Positions 27,971 through 36,349 of a stretch of 64,000 nucleotides of DNA are shown in pieces. The notes below the pieces were generated by a model, which was not told where the DNA came from, did no database searches, and saw nothing but the letters and a program-made list of their open reading frames with translations. The stretch is from positions 124,001-188,000 of the forward strand of contig NZ_FXAK01000008.1 of NCBI RefSeq assembly GCF_900177515.1. The letters are read 5' to 3'. A program made the translations under genes and the position numbers. Source of the DNA: Azospirillum oryzae. Lineage in GTDB: Bacteria > Pseudomonadota > Alphaproteobacteria > Azospirillales > Azospirillaceae. Position 1 is the first letter of the stretch. Every line of letters starts with the position of its first letter.

Positions 27971-28897
27971 TTACCCCCACAGGACCTTGCGGACCGAGGC
28001 CGGCCACTGCGCGGTGTCGAAGCCGTGATGGCGGAACAGCGCCAGCGCCACGCGCTCCATGCCGAAACCGACGCAGGCGGTGTGGGCGACGCCGCCGTCG
28101 GCGGTGTGGATGTCCCACAGATGGCCGAAATGGTCCTGGTGATAGTTGAAGCTGAGGCAGGCGGTCGGCTTCTCCCGGCTGGTGATCGGGATCAGCAGCT
28201 CGAACTTCAGCTTCTGCTCGCGCTGGCTGTTCGACAGCATGGCGCCGGCCCGGCCGAAGAAGGGGTCGTTGGCGACATCGACGTCCAGCGGCACCTCCAG
28301 CGACCCCATCATCTCGCGCCCGCGCTCCAGCCACAGCTCGCGGAACTCCACGACCTGATCGGGGGTGCCGATGCGGATGTATTCGCGCATCCGGAACAGC
28401 TGCATGCGGGCGGGATCGATCGACGGCTCGTGCCGGAAGCAGTAGGAGAAGACGTCGATCAGCTTGCCGTCACCGGGCAACGGGCCGCGTTGGGCGATGG
28501 TCGGGTAGACCGGATAGCAGGCGGCCGGCGTCATCACCACGTCGGTCGCGACCTGATCCTCGGTCCAGTCCTGCCCTTCCTCCAGCCGGCGCAGCAGGGT
28601 GCGGTGCGCCTTCTCGTCGCCGCCGAAGCTGTGGATGGTGCCGGCCAGATGGGGAAAGCTCTTCAGATACTCGCTTTCCTCGAAATACTGGCGGTTCAGG
28701 GCCGGCGGGAAGCGCATGACCTCCGCCCCGTCCTGCCCGCCCCAGCGGGTGACCAGGGCGTCGAAACGCTCCACCACATCCTCGAAGACACCGCTGCGGC
28801 CATAGAGGCCGTCCACGCCCGTGGGGATCAGCAGCCCGGATTCCACCAACTCGTCGCGATAGGCGGCCTGGGCCGCGGTGATGTCGACCATGTTCAT
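27971..28897 (-). CDS. amino acid:[carrier protein] ligase (SerRS-like)
   Basis: 308 residues, a class II aminoacyl-tRNA-synthetase catalytic core with no tRNA-binding domain. Motif 2 is FRHEPSIDPARMQLFRMREY and motif 3 GFGMERVALALF. Cys127, Glu172 and Cys275 sit where the atypical, zinc-dependent SerRS-like ligases bind catalytic Zn. Characterised relatives (from Bradyrhizobium and Agrobacterium) activate Gly or Ala with ATP and load it on the phosphopantetheine of a small carrier protein instead of tRNA. The carrier protein gene is two genes upstream. Start ATG 28897 overlaps the upstream stop. Substrate amino acid is not predictable here. Confidence 0.92.
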   Translation of the reverse strand: MNMVDITAAQAAYRDELVESGLLIPTGVDGLYGRSGVFEDVVERFDALVTRWGGQDGAEVMRFPPALNRQYFEESEYLKSFPHLAGTIHSFGGDEKAHRTLLRRLEEGQDWTEDQVATDVVMTPAACYPVYPTIAQRGPLPGDGKLIDVFSYCFRHEPSIDPARMQLFRMREYIRIGTPDQVVEFRELWLERGREMMGSLEVPLDVDVANDPFFGRAGAMLSNSQREQKLKFELLIPITSREKPTACLSFNYHQDHFGHLWDIHTADGGVAHTACVGFGMERVALALFRHHGFDTAQWPASVRKVLWG

Positions 28898-30114
28898 TCG
28901 AAGGGCCCCAACCCGTCCCGCTGGACGAGAAGCTGAGTGGCGACATGCGACATGATGCGGTCGTTGCCGATCATGAGCGCGGCGGAATGGGCGTCGCGCA
29001 GGTGGCGACCCAGGCTGTAGGGGGTGTCGTTGCGGTAGCCGGCCAGACCGCAGGTGCGGATCGCCGCCTCCACCACCTCGCGCACCAGTTCGGAGGTGGT
29101 GACCTTCAGCGTGCTCATCGCCGTGGCGAAGGACAGGCTGGTCAGTTGCTCCGGCGAGCCGCAGGCCAGCTCGTACTGGCGGATGGCGGCGAGGATGACG
29201 GCCTTCATCTGCTGCAGCTTGGCCGTCGCCTCGGCCAGCCGCACGGCCGAGGCCGGGGTGGTGCCGGGCTTGCGCTTGGCTTCCGAACGGACGAAGGCGC
29301 GAGCGCGGCTGACAGCGTCGGCGGCGATGCCGAGCCAGGTGCTGCTCCACAGGATGTGGGTGACCGGCAGCATGGTCTGGGCCGACAGGTCGGCATAGGG
29401 CAAGGGCAGGATCTGGTCGATGACGCCCGCCGCCTCCAGCCGGTAGCCGTCGGAGCAGGTGCCGCGCATGCCCATGGCATCCCAGACCGAGGTCTTCTCC
29501 AGCCGGTAGTCATCCTTGGTGACGACCACCAGCGCCTGATCCGACGACGGGGCGTCGGGGTTGCGCCGGGCGGTGACCAGGATCACGTCGGACTGGTCGC
29601 CGTAGGAGATGACCGACGCGTTCTTCGCCAGGGTGAAGCGGTCGCCGTCTGCCTGAACGGCGCAGACGCTGTTGCGGATGTCGCCGCCGGTCTCCTTCTC
29701 CGTCGTGGCGGAGCCGAGCAGGAGCTGTTCGGCGGCGATGCGCGCCATCAGCGCGCGGTGCCAGTCGTTGGTGCCGTGATTGACCAGACAGGCGACCTGG
29801 ATCTGGTGCATGGCATAGATCATGCCGGTGGCGGCGCAGCCACGGGCCAGCGCATGGCAGGCCGCCGCCACGTCGAACAGCGAGGCGCCGCTGCCACCGA
29901 GGTCCGCCGGGACCATGACGCCCAGCAGCCCCTGCTCGCGCAGGGCGTCGAAGGCCTCGGTGGGGAAGCGGCCGTCGCGGTCGACGGCATCGGCATGGCG
30001 CGCGGCGATCTCGGCACCGACGGCGCGCGCACGGGCCGCGGCATTGGCCGGAGCGGGGGCGACCGAAGCCGGTGCTTGGGCCCGCTCGGCCAGGGCGGCC
30101 GGGGCGGCGTTCAC
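28894..30114 (-). CDS. acyl-CoA dehydrogenase-like flavoprotein
   Basis: 406 residues, acyl-CoA dehydrogenase fold: N-terminal helical domain (DREGRF-like start, LGVMVPADLGGSGAS), FAD-site region LGSATTEKETGGDIRN, middle beta domain and C-terminal helices ending LAGYRNDTPYSLGRHLRDAHSA. Where medium-chain enzymes have the catalytic Glu (YEGT), this protein reads ALMIGND near 379-385, so the base is absent or elsewhere. It starts with GTG overlapping the carrier-protein stop and its own stop overlaps the ligase start. It may oxidise the aminoacyl or acyl group held on the carrier protein. Confidence 0.88.
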   Translation of the reverse strand: MNAAPAALAERAQAPASVAPAPANAAARARAVGAEIAARHADAVDRDGRFPTEAFDALREQGLLGVMVPADLGGSGASLFDVAAACHALARGCAATGMIYAMHQIQVACLVNHGTNDWHRALMARIAAEQLLLGSATTEKETGGDIRNSVCAVQADGDRFTLAKNASVISYGDQSDVILVTARRNPDAPSSDQALVVVTKDDYRLEKTSVWDAMGMRGTCSDGYRLEAAGVIDQILPLPYADLSAQTMLPVTHILWSSTWLGIAADAVSRARAFVRSEAKRKPGTTPASAVRLAEATAKLQQMKAVILAAIRQYELACGSPEQLTSLSFATAMSTLKVTTSELVREVVEAAIRTCGLAGYRNDTPYSLGRHLRDAHSAALMIGNDRIMSHVATQLLVQRDGLGPFE

Positions 30115-30467
30115 GCCTCGCCCCCGTCGACCAGGCCACGCACCGCGTCGCGGATCGCGGCGATGCTCTCGAAGGTGCGGCGGTTCAGGAGCTTTTCCGG
30201 AAACTCGACGTCGAACTGCTCCTCCAGCCCCAGCATCAGGCCGACACAGCCATGCGAGGTGAGGCCGGCGGAATAGAGATCGTCGTCGATGGCGAGGGTG
30301 CCGGCATCCACCGCCAGCCCGCCGCACTCCGCGAGGACGGAGCGGATGCCGGCGACCATGTCGTCGTCCGTTCCACCGGTTGCGGATGGGGAAAACCCGG
30401 CGGCCCCAACGGTCTGGGAGCCCTCAAAGGACGGATTGGCGAAAGGCTGGCTGGCATCCTGCGGCAT
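30111..30467 (-). CDS. acyl carrier protein (partner of the aa:CP ligase)
   Basis: 118 residues from the ATG at 30467. A Gly/Ser/Asp-rich leader (about 1-38) is followed by a carrier-protein fold: DDDLYSAGLTSHGCVGLMLGLEEQFDVEFPEKLLN. The phosphopantetheine Ser is Ser71 in GLTSHGCV; the usual DSL is replaced by TSH, as in carrier proteins of SerRS-like ligases. First gene of the six-gene operon (stop overlaps the next gene's GTG), so it defines the operon promoter side. An upstream in-frame ATG at 30560 exists but adds an atypical leader. Confidence 0.88.
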   Translation of the reverse strand: MPQDASQPFANPSFEGSQTVGAAGFSPSATGGTDDDMVAGIRSVLAECGGLAVDAGTLAIDDDLYSAGLTSHGCVGLMLGLEEQFDVEFPEKLLNRRTFESIAAIRDAVRGLVDGGEA

Positions 30468-30963
30468 TCTCGAAATCCCTTGGGTAACGTGCTGATCCCA
30501 AGCTAGCCACGCCACCCCGGTGCTTCCACTCGGCATCGGTATGGCCGTCCCGCTATCCAAGTGATCGGATTTTCACCGGTGGGGGTAAGCACACGGATAG
30601 GGTCGGTCGATGGCCGGGATGCCTTTCGTGCTGCCCGCTATGGCCATGATCCACGCGCATAGGCCTGGGCTTGGCAGTTCGGAAACGGGTTACGGACTTT
30701 CCCTTCGGAGAAATTTCTGCACCTGCGAAGGGATACTTTTCCACATATCGGAAGGTCTATGACTATCTTTTCGGGTTAGCGGAAAAGAGATTGACGGCTG
30801 CTCGCCACCTCGAAAATCATACAAGGGCCGGTGTGGCCGATGGTCGCAAGCATGTCTTAAGACTTGCAGTTCCATGATTGCGCACACTGCGGGCTTGCGG
30901 CCGGCAGCGACCATATCCGTTCTTTCCTGCCCGCCCTTACCTGTCCTCAGGGAACCCGACGCC
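30468..30963. other. divergent intergenic region of about 500 bases, no gene seen
   Basis: Separates the carrier-protein operon (leftward) from the chemoreceptor gene (rightward). It includes AT-richer patches near 30730-30830, a TTGACG at 30791-30796 without a well-placed -10, and no clear operator or RNA gene. Both promoters must lie here. No coding frame with good start and codon use was found. Confidence 0.5.
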
Positions 30964-33591
30964 ATGACCACTGCCGTCCCCGCAATCCCACAGTCCGGCG
31001 CAGCCCGAACCGGGCGCCGTCTCGGCGTTCGGGCCAAGCTGATGCTGTCCTTCGCCGGCATGGCGGCGATGACGGTGGCGGCCAGCGCCGTCGGCCTGAT
31101 GTCCTTCTCCGCGGTCGAACGGCCGATGGCGCAGATCGCCGACACCAGCCTGCCGGAGATGGAGCTGGCGACCCGGCTGGCCGGCGAAAGCGGCGCCATC
31201 GCCTCGGCCGCCCCCATGCTGGACGGCGCCGCCAGCCAGGAGGAGCGGGAGCGCATCCGGGAGGAAGCGCAGGAACGCGCCCGCGGCTTCCTGTCGCTGG
31301 TCGACGAACTGGCCGGACGCCGCCCGCAGGACCCGCTGCTGACCGAGGTACGCGAGACCGGCAACGCGCTGATCGCCACGCTGGACGGCATCAACGACGG
31401 CGTGGCGCGCCGCCTGTCCGTGCATGACCGGCGCGAGGCCGCGTCCACCCGGCTGGCCCAGACCTATGACGGCTTCCTCAAGACGCTGGCGCCGCTGGTC
31501 GACGGGGCCGGCGAGGCCCTGCAGCAGAAGGGCATGGCGCTGGACGGCGGCACCGACCGCGACATGGGGACGCTGTCGGACGCCGTGCGGTCGATGATCG
31601 CGCTCTACGACCTGCGCGGCAGCATCGCCGGCGCGCTGGACGCCATGAACCGCTCCGGCACGGCGCAGGACGCCAAGACCATCAGCGAGCTTCAGCAATC
31701 CTATCTGGAGGCGTCGTCGCAGGTGACGGCTACGCTCGGCACGCTGGGCGATCGCCTGCCCCCCGACAGCGCCGGCAAGATCGATGCGCTGTTCCTGTTC
31801 GGCTATGGCAAGGACAACGTCTTCGACCTGCGCCGCGCCGCCCTGGACGGCACGGAAAACAGCAGCGGGGCGGTCGACCGCCGGCTGGCCGAGCGGCTGA
31901 CCGCCGCCAGGACGCAGGCCGCCCAGCTGCTCGCCGGGCTGAATGCGCCGCTGCGCAAGGTGCAGAGCGACATCAAGCGCGCCAACTTCGACATCCGCTC
32001 GCAGGTGCAGGGCGCCATCCAGGACCTGCTCGGCAGCGGGCTGGAGCGCTTCCGCACGAATTTGGAGCTGTCGACCTACGGCACCGCCCTGACCGGCGCG
32101 CTGAACGAGGCGGCGCAGGCCCCCGACACCGCCCGCCTGGACCTTCTGGAGAAGCGCTTCACCGCCGCGTCCTCGTCGCTTTATGAGCGCGTCGGCACCC
32201 TGCGCGGCCAGTCCGGCGACAATGCCGCCGGCACCGAGGTGCTGGCGGCGCTGGTGAAGGCGCTGATCGGCTTCGGCCGCGGCGAGGAAGGGGTGATCGC
32301 CCTGCGCCGGGCCGAACTGGCGGCGACGGCCGACACCGAGCGGATGCTGGCCGAGAACCGGGAACTGGCCCAGCGCTTCGCCGCCACCGTCGACCGCGAG
32401 ATCGCCGCCATGCGCGACGAGGCGAAGGCGGCGGTCGCCGGCACCGAGGGCACCATCGCCGCCGGACGCCACATGCTGATCCTGTTCGCCATCGGCAGCC
32501 TGATCGGCGCCGCGGCGCTGGCCTGGCTGGTGGTGGGCCGCCACATCGTCGCCCGGCTGAGCGCGCTGTCGGAATCCATGCGGGAGATCGCCGAGGGCCG
32601 GCTGGATGCGCCGATCCCGGCCGCCGGGGCCGACGAGATCGGCGACATGACCCGCGCCCTGATGGTCTTCCGCGACACCGCCAACGAGGCGAACGCCGCC
32701 AATGCGCGGGCGGAGGCGGAGCGCAGCCGGGCCGCCGGCGAACGCCGCCGCGCCATGGTCGAGATGGCGGAGAATTTCGAGAGCAGCGTGCGCGGCGTGC
32801 TCGACCGCGTCGCCCAGGCGGCCGGCGAGATGCAGGACATGGCCGAACGCATGACCCGCAGCGCCGACCTGACCGCCGGGGAGGCGACGACCGCCGCCGG
32901 CAGCTCCCAGCAGGCGGAAGGCAACGTCAAGGCGGTGGCCGCGGCGACGGAGGAACTGTCCGCCTCGATCCAGGAGATCGGCACCCAGGTCCATGCCTCC
33001 AGCCAGATCGCCCGCAAGGCGGCGGAGGAGGCCGAGCGCACCGACCGCACGGTGGAGGGGCTGGCCCAGACCGCCGGCCGCATCGGCGAGGTGGTCGGGC
33101 TGATCCAGTCCATCGCCGGCCAGACCAACCTGCTGGCGCTGAACGCGACGATCGAGGCCGCGCGGGCGGGCGAGGCCGGCAAGGGCTTCGCCGTGGTGGC
33201 CAGCGAGGTGAAGGGCCTCGCCACCCAGACCGCCAAGGCGACGGAGGACATCTCCGCCCAGATCGCCGCCATGCAGTCGGTGACGCAGGAGGCGGTGGAC
33301 GCCATCCGCTCCATCGCCGGCACCATCCGCGAGGTCAACGAGATCGCCGCCACCATCGCCGCCGCGGTGGAGCAGCAGAGCGCCGCCACCCGCGAGATCG
33401 CCCGCAATGTCGGCGAGGCCGCCGACGGCACCCGGCATGTGCGCGGCAACATCGACTCCGTCGCCGACGCGGCGCGGGAGTCCGGGGAGTCGGCCAACCG
33501 CGTGCTGTCGGCCTCCTCCACCGTGCAGGAGCAGCTGCGGACGCTGGCCGGTCAGGTCGACGGGCTGGTGGAGGAGATGCGGGCGGCCTGA
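30964..33591 (+). CDS. methyl-accepting chemotaxis protein with large sensor domain
   Basis: 875 residues. One membrane helix near 18-40, a long helical periplasmic region (about 41-500), a second helix near 504-530, a HAMP domain (about 530-580, ending DEIGDMTRALMVFRD) and a methyl-accepting signalling domain whose hairpin tip QTNLLALNATIEAARAGEAG lies near 719-738. The tip sequence is the invariant interface for CheA/CheW. The periplasmic part is unusually long and helical, rich in Ala/Leu, and may be a helical-bimodular sensor. Stop at 33591; the Crp/Fnr gene converges 22 bases later. Confidence 0.95.
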   Translation: MTTAVPAIPQSGAARTGRRLGVRAKLMLSFAGMAAMTVAASAVGLMSFSAVERPMAQIADTSLPEMELATRLAGESGAIASAAPMLDGAASQEERERIREEAQERARGFLSLVDELAGRRPQDPLLTEVRETGNALIATLDGINDGVARRLSVHDRREAASTRLAQTYDGFLKTLAPLVDGAGEALQQKGMALDGGTDRDMGTLSDAVRSMIALYDLRGSIAGALDAMNRSGTAQDAKTISELQQSYLEASSQVTATLGTLGDRLPPDSAGKIDALFLFGYGKDNVFDLRRAALDGTENSSGAVDRRLAERLTAARTQAAQLLAGLNAPLRKVQSDIKRANFDIRSQVQGAIQDLLGSGLERFRTNLELSTYGTALTGALNEAAQAPDTARLDLLEKRFTAASSSLYERVGTLRGQSGDNAAGTEVLAALVKALIGFGRGEEGVIALRRAELAATADTERMLAENRELAQRFAATVDREIAAMRDEAKAAVAGTEGTIAAGRHMLILFAIGSLIGAAALAWLVVGRHIVARLSALSESMREIAEGRLDAPIPAAGADEIGDMTRALMVFRDTANEANAANARAEAERSRAAGERRRAMVEMAENFESSVRGVLDRVAQAAGEMQDMAERMTRSADLTAGEATTAAGSSQQAEGNVKAVAAATEELSASIQEIGTQVHASSQIARKAAEEAERTDRTVEGLAQTAGRIGEVVGLIQSIAGQTNLLALNATIEAARAGEAGKGFAVVASEVKGLATQTAKATEDISAQIAAMQSVTQEAVDAIRSIAGTIREVNEIAATIAAAVEQQSAATREIARNVGEAADGTRHVRGNIDSVADAARESGESANRVLSASSTVQEQLRTLAGQVDGLVEEMRAA

Positions 33592-33613
33592 GGATGGTTT
33601 TACCGAGGACGGG

Positions 33614-34327
33614 CTACGGCCCGTCCGCCAGTTCGCGCAAGGACTCGACGTCGCAGCGGAAGCGGTTGGGCCGCAGCTCGTCCAGCAGGCCCTGCCGCTT
33701 CAGTTCGGCGACGACGCGGCTGGCGGTCTCGGTGGTGATGCCCAGCACGGCGCCGACATCCTCCCGCCCGAAGAAATCGCATTCGCCCTGGTCGTCGACC
33801 AGCGTCAGGAACAGCCGGGCGACCCGCGCCTTGGCGCTGCCGGTGCCGAGTTCGACCAGGAAGGCGTCGGCCCGCTCCACCGCCTGATGCCAGCGGCGCA
33901 TCAGCTGCTGGTGCAGGTGCTGGGTTTCCTCCGACAGGCGCTGGATCACGGCCCGGGGGATGCGGCAGGTCAGGACCGGGTGGATGGCGATGGCGGTGTG
34001 GCGGTAGGGCTCGCCCAGCGCCGCCTCAAGCCCGGCGGTGTCGCCGGTGCGCAGCAGCCGGACGATGCGCTGGCCGCCGTTCGGCAGATACTGCACCAGC
34101 TTCACCAGCCCGCCGCGCACGGTGAAGAGCGCCGTCGGCTCGTCGCCGACATGGTAGAGCGCCGCCCCCGGCGCCACCGTCATCTCGTCGATCGGCAGGT
34201 GGATCAGGTTGAAATCGGATTCGGTCAGATCGGCGAACAGCGCCGATTCCCGGATGCCGCACCCCCGGCAGTTCGCCAGCCCCCGCCATGCCGCGTTGAT
34301 GCTGGTCTTCTTCACGCTCATGTCCAT
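33614..34327 (-). CDS. Crp/Fnr family transcriptional regulator with CxxC N-terminus
   Basis: 237 residues. N-terminal CRGCGIRESALFADL (Cys20, Cys23 counted from the first Met), a cyclic-nucleotide-binding-type beta-roll (about 40-130) and a helix-turn-helix REDVGAVLGITTETASRVVAEL. The E-x-x-S-R in the recognition helix is the FNR-type signature, predicting binding to TTGAT-type half-sites. Only two N-terminal Cys are present, one short of a classic FNR iron-sulphur set, so the sensor may be different. Divergent from no gene: the ABC transporter gene lies upstream on the same strand and its 3' end is 98 bases away. Start 34321 is an alternative. Confidence 0.9.
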   Translation of the reverse strand: MDMSVKKTSINAAWRGLANCRGCGIRESALFADLTESDFNLIHLPIDEMTVAPGAALYHVGDEPTALFTVRGGLVKLVQYLPNGGQRIVRLLRTGDTAGLEAALGEPYRHTAIAIHPVLTCRIPRAVIQRLSEETQHLHQQLMRRWHQAVERADAFLVELGTGSAKARVARLFLTLVDDQGECDFFGREDVGAVLGITTETASRVVAELKRQGLLDELRPNRFRCDVESLRELADGP

Positions 34328-34424
34328 GGTTGTACGGGGCGGCGATGCTGTGGGTACGAACGGTGTCCGCCGCGCAGTGTGGCAGCTTTTTGGATGGGTT
34401 CCAAGGTTCCGGGAAAAGAAAGGG

Positions 34425-36257
34425 TCAGGCCGCGCTTTCCGTCGCCGGCAGGACCTCCCGCACCTCCTCGCGCAGGGTGACGGCGCCGTTGGTGCGCTCC
34501 AGCACCAGCTTGCGGCCGTGGTGGGCGTCCAGCCCGGCATGGTGCCCGATGGTCAGCAGGGTGGCGTTCGGCAGTTCGCGTTCCATCAGCGTCAGCAGTT
34601 CCTCCTCCGCCGGGGGGTCGAGGCTGTCGGTGGCGTCCTCCAGGAAGATCCAGTCGGGTCGGCGGATCAGCAGCCGGGCGAAGCCCAGGCGCTGGCGTTC
34701 GGGCACCGACAGCACCTCGTCCCAGCGGTCGAGGCTGTCCAGCCGGTCGACGAGGTCGGGCAGCCCGACGCTGACCAGCGCCGCCGCCGCCTTGTCGTCG
34801 GCCACCGACGAGGCCGTGCCGGGATAGGCCAGCACCGCGCGCAGGCTGGCATGCGGCAGATAGGGGCGTTCGGGCATGAAGAAGACGCGGGTGTGGGCCG
34901 GCAGGGTGATCAGCCCGCGGCCCCAGGGCCAGACGCCGGCCACGGCGCGGAACAGGCGGATGGTCGCCGTGGCGTCGCCGCCGATCAGCACGCGGTCGCC
35001 CGGCCGCACCTCCAGGTCGAAGGGATGGACGACCGGCGTGCCGTTCGGCTCGTCGATGGCGACACCGGTGAAGGTCAGGGTCTTGTGCTCGTCCGCCCGC
35101 ACCACCTGGATATGGCCGTCCGGCACGTCGCAGACCTCGCGGTCGAGCCGCACCAGCGCGTCGTGCAGGTTCAGCACGCGCTCCACCGAGGCGCGCCATT
35201 CGGCGGCGCGCGGCAGATTGTCGATGGGCCAGGACAGGGCGCCCACCGTCTGCTGGAAGGCCTGCGCCGTCTGCATCAGCACGCCCAGCGTGATGGCGCC
35301 GGTGATGTAGCGGGGGGCGGCGACCAGGATCGGGAAGGCGGCGGACAGCACGGAATAGCTGGCGCTGAACACCATCATGTGGCTGAGCGCCCTGGTCTGG
35401 CCGTCCCAGCCCCGCGTCACCCCGGCGAACAGGCCGGTGAGATGCCCGCGCTCGGCCGATTCCCCGTGCAGCAGCGCGATGGTCTGGCCGTTCTCGCGGA
35501 TGCGGGCCAGCGCGAAGCGGAAATCGGCCTCGTAGCCCTGGCGCCGGTTGACGGCGTTGACCAGCGGCTGGCCGATCAGCATGGCGATGCTGGTGCCCAC
35601 CACGGCATAGATCAGCGCCACAAACAGCAGATGGCCCGGCACCGACAGCTCGGACCCGAAGAGCGTGACCGTGATGGTGCCGGACAGCATCCACAGGATG
35701 TTGGTGAAGCTGACCAGCAGCAGCGCGCAGTAGGTCAGCGAATGGCCCAGGTCGATGGCGACCTCCGCGGTGATGCGGATGTCCTCGGCGATGCGGCCGT
35801 CGGGGTTGTCGTGCTCGCCCGGCATATAGGCGATCTGGTGGTGGCGGCCGCGACGCAGCCAGTCCTCCAGCAGCTTGCGCGTCAGCCAGTCGCGCCAGCC
35901 CATCTGCAGGCGGCGCTTCACCCGCAGATGCAGCACGACGATGACGATGTTGTAGACGATGATCAGCCCGACGAGGCCGATCATGGTCGTCAGCCGGTCC
36001 ATGGAGCGCTGTTCGAGCGCGTCGAACAGCCGCTCGCTCCAAAGATTGATCAGCACCGGGATCGACACCTGCCCGATGGTCAGCACGACCAGCGCCACGG
36101 TCAGCGCCCAGACGGTCACGCGGGTCCGTCCGAACCAATAGCCGCCCGCAAGCCGCAGGAAACGGCGGGTGAAGCCGGGTGCCTCGTCGGCGGGCGTGCC
36201 GGCACCGGTATCGGCGCCGCCCGCCTTGCTGTCAGTGTCGTCGGTCATGCCGCCCAT
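34425..36257 (-). CDS. ABCD/YddA-like ABC transporter with degenerate ATPase domain
   Basis: 610 residues: five or six membrane helices (about 40-330) of the SbmA/BacA-YddA-ABCD type, then a C-terminal ABC domain. The expected P-loop G-x-S-G-x-G-K-S/T is replaced by IGGDATATIRLFRAVAG around 420, with no Lys. The signature reads LSVPERQRLGFARLL instead of LSGGE, and Walker B reads WIFLEDATDSLDP with the Asp-Glu order reversed. ATP hydrolysis should be lost, so it is probably a peptide-type importer that works without it, as SbmA/BacA does, or a remnant. Three starts are possible (GTG 36284, ATG 36257, ATG 36248). Confidence 0.85.
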   Translation of the reverse strand: MGGMTDDTDSKAGGADTGAGTPADEAPGFTRRFLRLAGGYWFGRTRVTVWALTVALVVLTIGQVSIPVLINLWSERLFDALEQRSMDRLTTMIGLVGLIIVYNIVIVVLHLRVKRRLQMGWRDWLTRKLLEDWLRRGRHHQIAYMPGEHDNPDGRIAEDIRITAEVAIDLGHSLTYCALLLVSFTNILWMLSGTITVTLFGSELSVPGHLLFVALIYAVVGTSIAMLIGQPLVNAVNRRQGYEADFRFALARIRENGQTIALLHGESAERGHLTGLFAGVTRGWDGQTRALSHMMVFSASYSVLSAAFPILVAAPRYITGAITLGVLMQTAQAFQQTVGALSWPIDNLPRAAEWRASVERVLNLHDALVRLDREVCDVPDGHIQVVRADEHKTLTFTGVAIDEPNGTPVVHPFDLEVRPGDRVLIGGDATATIRLFRAVAGVWPWGRGLITLPAHTRVFFMPERPYLPHASLRAVLAYPGTASSVADDKAAAALVSVGLPDLVDRLDSLDRWDEVLSVPERQRLGFARLLIRRPDWIFLEDATDSLDPPAEEELLTLMERELPNATLLTIGHHAGLDAHHGRKLVLERTNGAVTLREEVREVLPATESAA

Positions 36258-36349
36258 CCCGGGCTTCCGCCCTCGATCCTTCACCGTCCGTATGACTAAC
36301 GAATAGGACGTATATTGCTAAAAGTACAGGGGCAGCGGCGAAAGAAGGG

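Noticed and set aside
30791..30822. Promoter for the chemoreceptor with TTGACG and CATACA
   Set aside because: The spacing of about 20 bases is too wide for a confident call.
30874..30963. Earlier start for the chemoreceptor gene
   Set aside because: The extension lacks a ribosome site and precedes a normal MCP N-terminus.
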